From: an uncultured Bacteroidota bacterium
GTDB taxonomy: Bacteria; Bacteroidota; Bacteroidia; Chitinophagales; Chitinophagaceae
Length of the DNA stretch: 7,433 nt
NCBI GenBank assembly: GCA_946480675.1
Contig: CAMLKS010000118.1
Coordinates: 1-7,433 of the forward strand
Direction: 5' to 3'
The position numbers and the translations under genes were made by a program. Below, piece after piece: positions 6,099 to 7,433 of the stretch. The first letter of the stretch is position 1; each line of letters opens with the position of its first letter. The notes beneath the pieces are model-generated. The model saw only the letters and a list, made by a program, of their open reading frames with translations. It did no database searches and was not told the DNA's origin.

Positions 6099-7433
6099 AT
6101 GCTTAATAAAAAAATATATAACTATCTGGCAGCAGCATTGCTGCTGGGCGTTAGTGCTACTACAGCTACCGCGCAGGTTGCCGATAAGATACTAGCTGTA
6201 GTTGGCAAAAACCGTATCGTTTTACAATCCGAACTGGAAGTACAGGCGGCTCAGGCAGCCCAACAAACAGGCCAGGAAGCATCAGATAAAGACAAATGCG
6301 GCTTGCTGCAACAAATCATCCTGCAGAAAATGCTGGTGGAACAGGCCGAACGGGATAGCCTTCTGGTAAGTGAGGAAGAAGTAGAGGGTGCTTTGGAAAA
6401 CCGCCTCCGTTATTTCATCCAGCAGTTTGGCTCTAAGGAAAAACTGGAAGAAGTATCGGGCAGAACCGTTTTCCAGATGAAGGAGGACTATCGCGATGTG
6501 ATACGCGAAAGCATGATGGCCGAAAAAGTACAGGGCCAACTGATGCAGAATGTAAAGATTACCCCCGCTGAAGTAAATGCTTTTTTTAAAACAATCCCTA
6601 CAGATAGCCTCCCCGATTTTCCTGCAACGGTAGAAATGGGCCAGATTGTCATTAACCCTGCCGTTAGCCCCGAACTGGATGATTATGCCCGCAAAAAGCT
6701 GGAAGATATCCGCAAACAGATAGTGGTAGATAAAAAGGACTTTGAAACCATGGCCGGCCTGTATAGCGATGACCCGGGCAGCCGTAATAATGGTGGCCGT
6801 TATGATGGTGTAAGCCGTCGCGGCGGTGGCTGGGCTACAGAGTTTGTGGCTGCTGCTTTCAAACTGCAAAACGGCGATGTATCGCCTATCGTTAAAACAC
6901 AGTTCGGCTACCACATTATCCAGATGATACGCCGCCGGGGTGAAGAGGCCGATGTAAGGCACATCCTTATCAAACCGGAGCATACTTCAGCCGATTATAA
7001 AGCGGCCTTCATGAAACTGGATAGCATCCGCTCAGAATTGGTTGCCGGAAAAATAACGTTTCAGGAAGCCGTAGGTAAATATTCAAACGATGAAATGAGC
7101 AACCGCACCGGCGGTATGATAGCCGACCCGCAAACAGGTAGCACTACTATGGAAGTTGCTAACCTGGACCCATCTATAGCTTTGATGATAGATACCATGA
7201 AAGTGGGCAGCTATTCGCAGCCGCAGGTATTTGATAACGGCCGTGGTGACCGCAGTACCCGCATCGTGTACCTGAAGAGCATCACCGCGCCGCACAAGGC
7301 CAATCTGAAAGATGACTATGCCCGCATACAGGATATAGCGCTGCAGCAAAAGAAAGCAAAGAAAATGATGGATTGGGTAGCAGAGAAATCGCCTACCTAC
7401 TACATAAAAATAGACCCTGCATACATGGGCTGT
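6099..7433 (+). CDS. SurA-like periplasmic peptidyl-prolyl isomerase/chaperone, 3' end outside window
   Basis: The reading frame is open from ATG 6099 to the window edge, 445 residues, probably nearly complete because the SurA-like proteins of this phylum are about 450-460 long. Layout: signal peptide 1-26 (ATTATAQ), SurA N-terminal chaperone domain about 28-165 starting DKILAVVGKNRIVLQSELE with Cys67 in the DKCGLLQQ segment, first parvulin domain about 176-279, and second about 284-395. SurA proteins shepherd unfolded outer-membrane proteins through the periplasm and may speed proline isomerisation. The first parvulin domain keeps FGYHIIQM (269-276) but has MGQIVI (180-185) where RHIL is usual; the second keeps VRHILI (286-291) but lacks the G-Y/F-H-I motif near its end. 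The linker PGSRNNGGRYDGVSRRGGGW (226-245) is Gly/Arg-rich. It follows the TPR gene and has its own promoter. No Shine-Dalgarno sequence is visible. Confidence 0.93.
   Translation, partial: MLNKKIYNYLAAALLLGVSATTATAQVADKILAVVGKNRIVLQSELEVQAAQAAQQTGQEASDKDKCGLLQQIILQKMLVEQAERDSLLVSEEEVEGALENRLRYFIQQFGSKEKLEEVSGRTVFQMKEDYRDVIRESMMAEKVQGQLMQNVKITPAEVNAFFKTIPTDSLPDFPATVEMGQIVINPAVSPELDDYARKKLEDIRKQIVVDKKDFETMAGLYSDDPGSRNNGGRYDGVSRRGGGWATEFVAAAFKLQNGDVSPIVKTQFGYHIIQMIRRRGEEADVRHILIKPEHTSADYKAAFMKLDSIRSELVAGKITFQEAVGKYSNDEMSNRTGGMIADPQTGSTTMEVANLDPSIALMIDTMKVGSYSQPQVFDNGRGDRSTRIVYLKSITAPHKANLKDDYARIQDIALQQKKAKKMMDWVAEKSPTYYIKIDPAYMGC

Noticed and set aside
6282..6983. 233-codon open frame on the minus strand opposite the SurA-like gene
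   Set aside because: The plus-strand frame encodes a signal peptide and two parvulin domains without a stop, so this long reverse frame is a by-product of its codon use.

Overview
The window looks like ordinary chromosome from a member of the Bacteroidota, probably near the Chitinophagaceae. This is inferred from several signs: promoters of the TAnnTTTG type, almost no Shine-Dalgarno sequences, signal peptides ending in -AQ or -GQ, and protein families typical of that phylum. There are no rRNA or tRNA genes, CRISPR arrays, insertion sequences, phage genes or recognisable defence genes. No gap between genes exceeds about 160 bases.

Layout. Positions 1-4756 are a minus-strand block. In transcription order it holds: a small exported protein of unknown function (4756-4445) followed by a hairpin; a SulP-family anion transporter (4305-2638) with a beta-carbonic anhydrase 35 bases behind it (2602-1931), closed by a good rho-independent terminator; then an ATP-dependent 6-phosphofructokinase (1783-803), with a candidate promoter of its own, followed by a secreted endonuclease/exonuclease/phosphatase-family protein that starts at TTG (742) and runs off the left edge. 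From about 4757 the genes diverge onto the plus strand: a secreted tetratricopeptide-repeat protein (4914-6011, GTG start) and a SurA-like periplasmic peptidyl-prolyl isomerase (6099 to the right edge), each behind a perfect TAnnTTTG element.

How they work together. The clearest functional pair is the transporter with carbonic anhydrase, which suggests bicarbonate uptake or CO2/bicarbonate balance, although the transporter's substrate cannot be read from sequence. Phosphofructokinase supplies the committed step of glycolysis and probably shares a transcript with the secreted hydrolase without an obvious functional link. The TPR protein and the SurA-like chaperone both act outside the cytoplasm; the latter probably assists outer-membrane protein folding.

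I found no convincing undescribed system. The points most worth a second look are the small exported protein, two non-ATG starts that change gene boundaries, a lysine inside the phosphofructokinase catalytic motif, uneven parvulin signatures in the SurA-like protein, and a marked preference for the ATA isoleucine codon in the phosphofructokinase gene.
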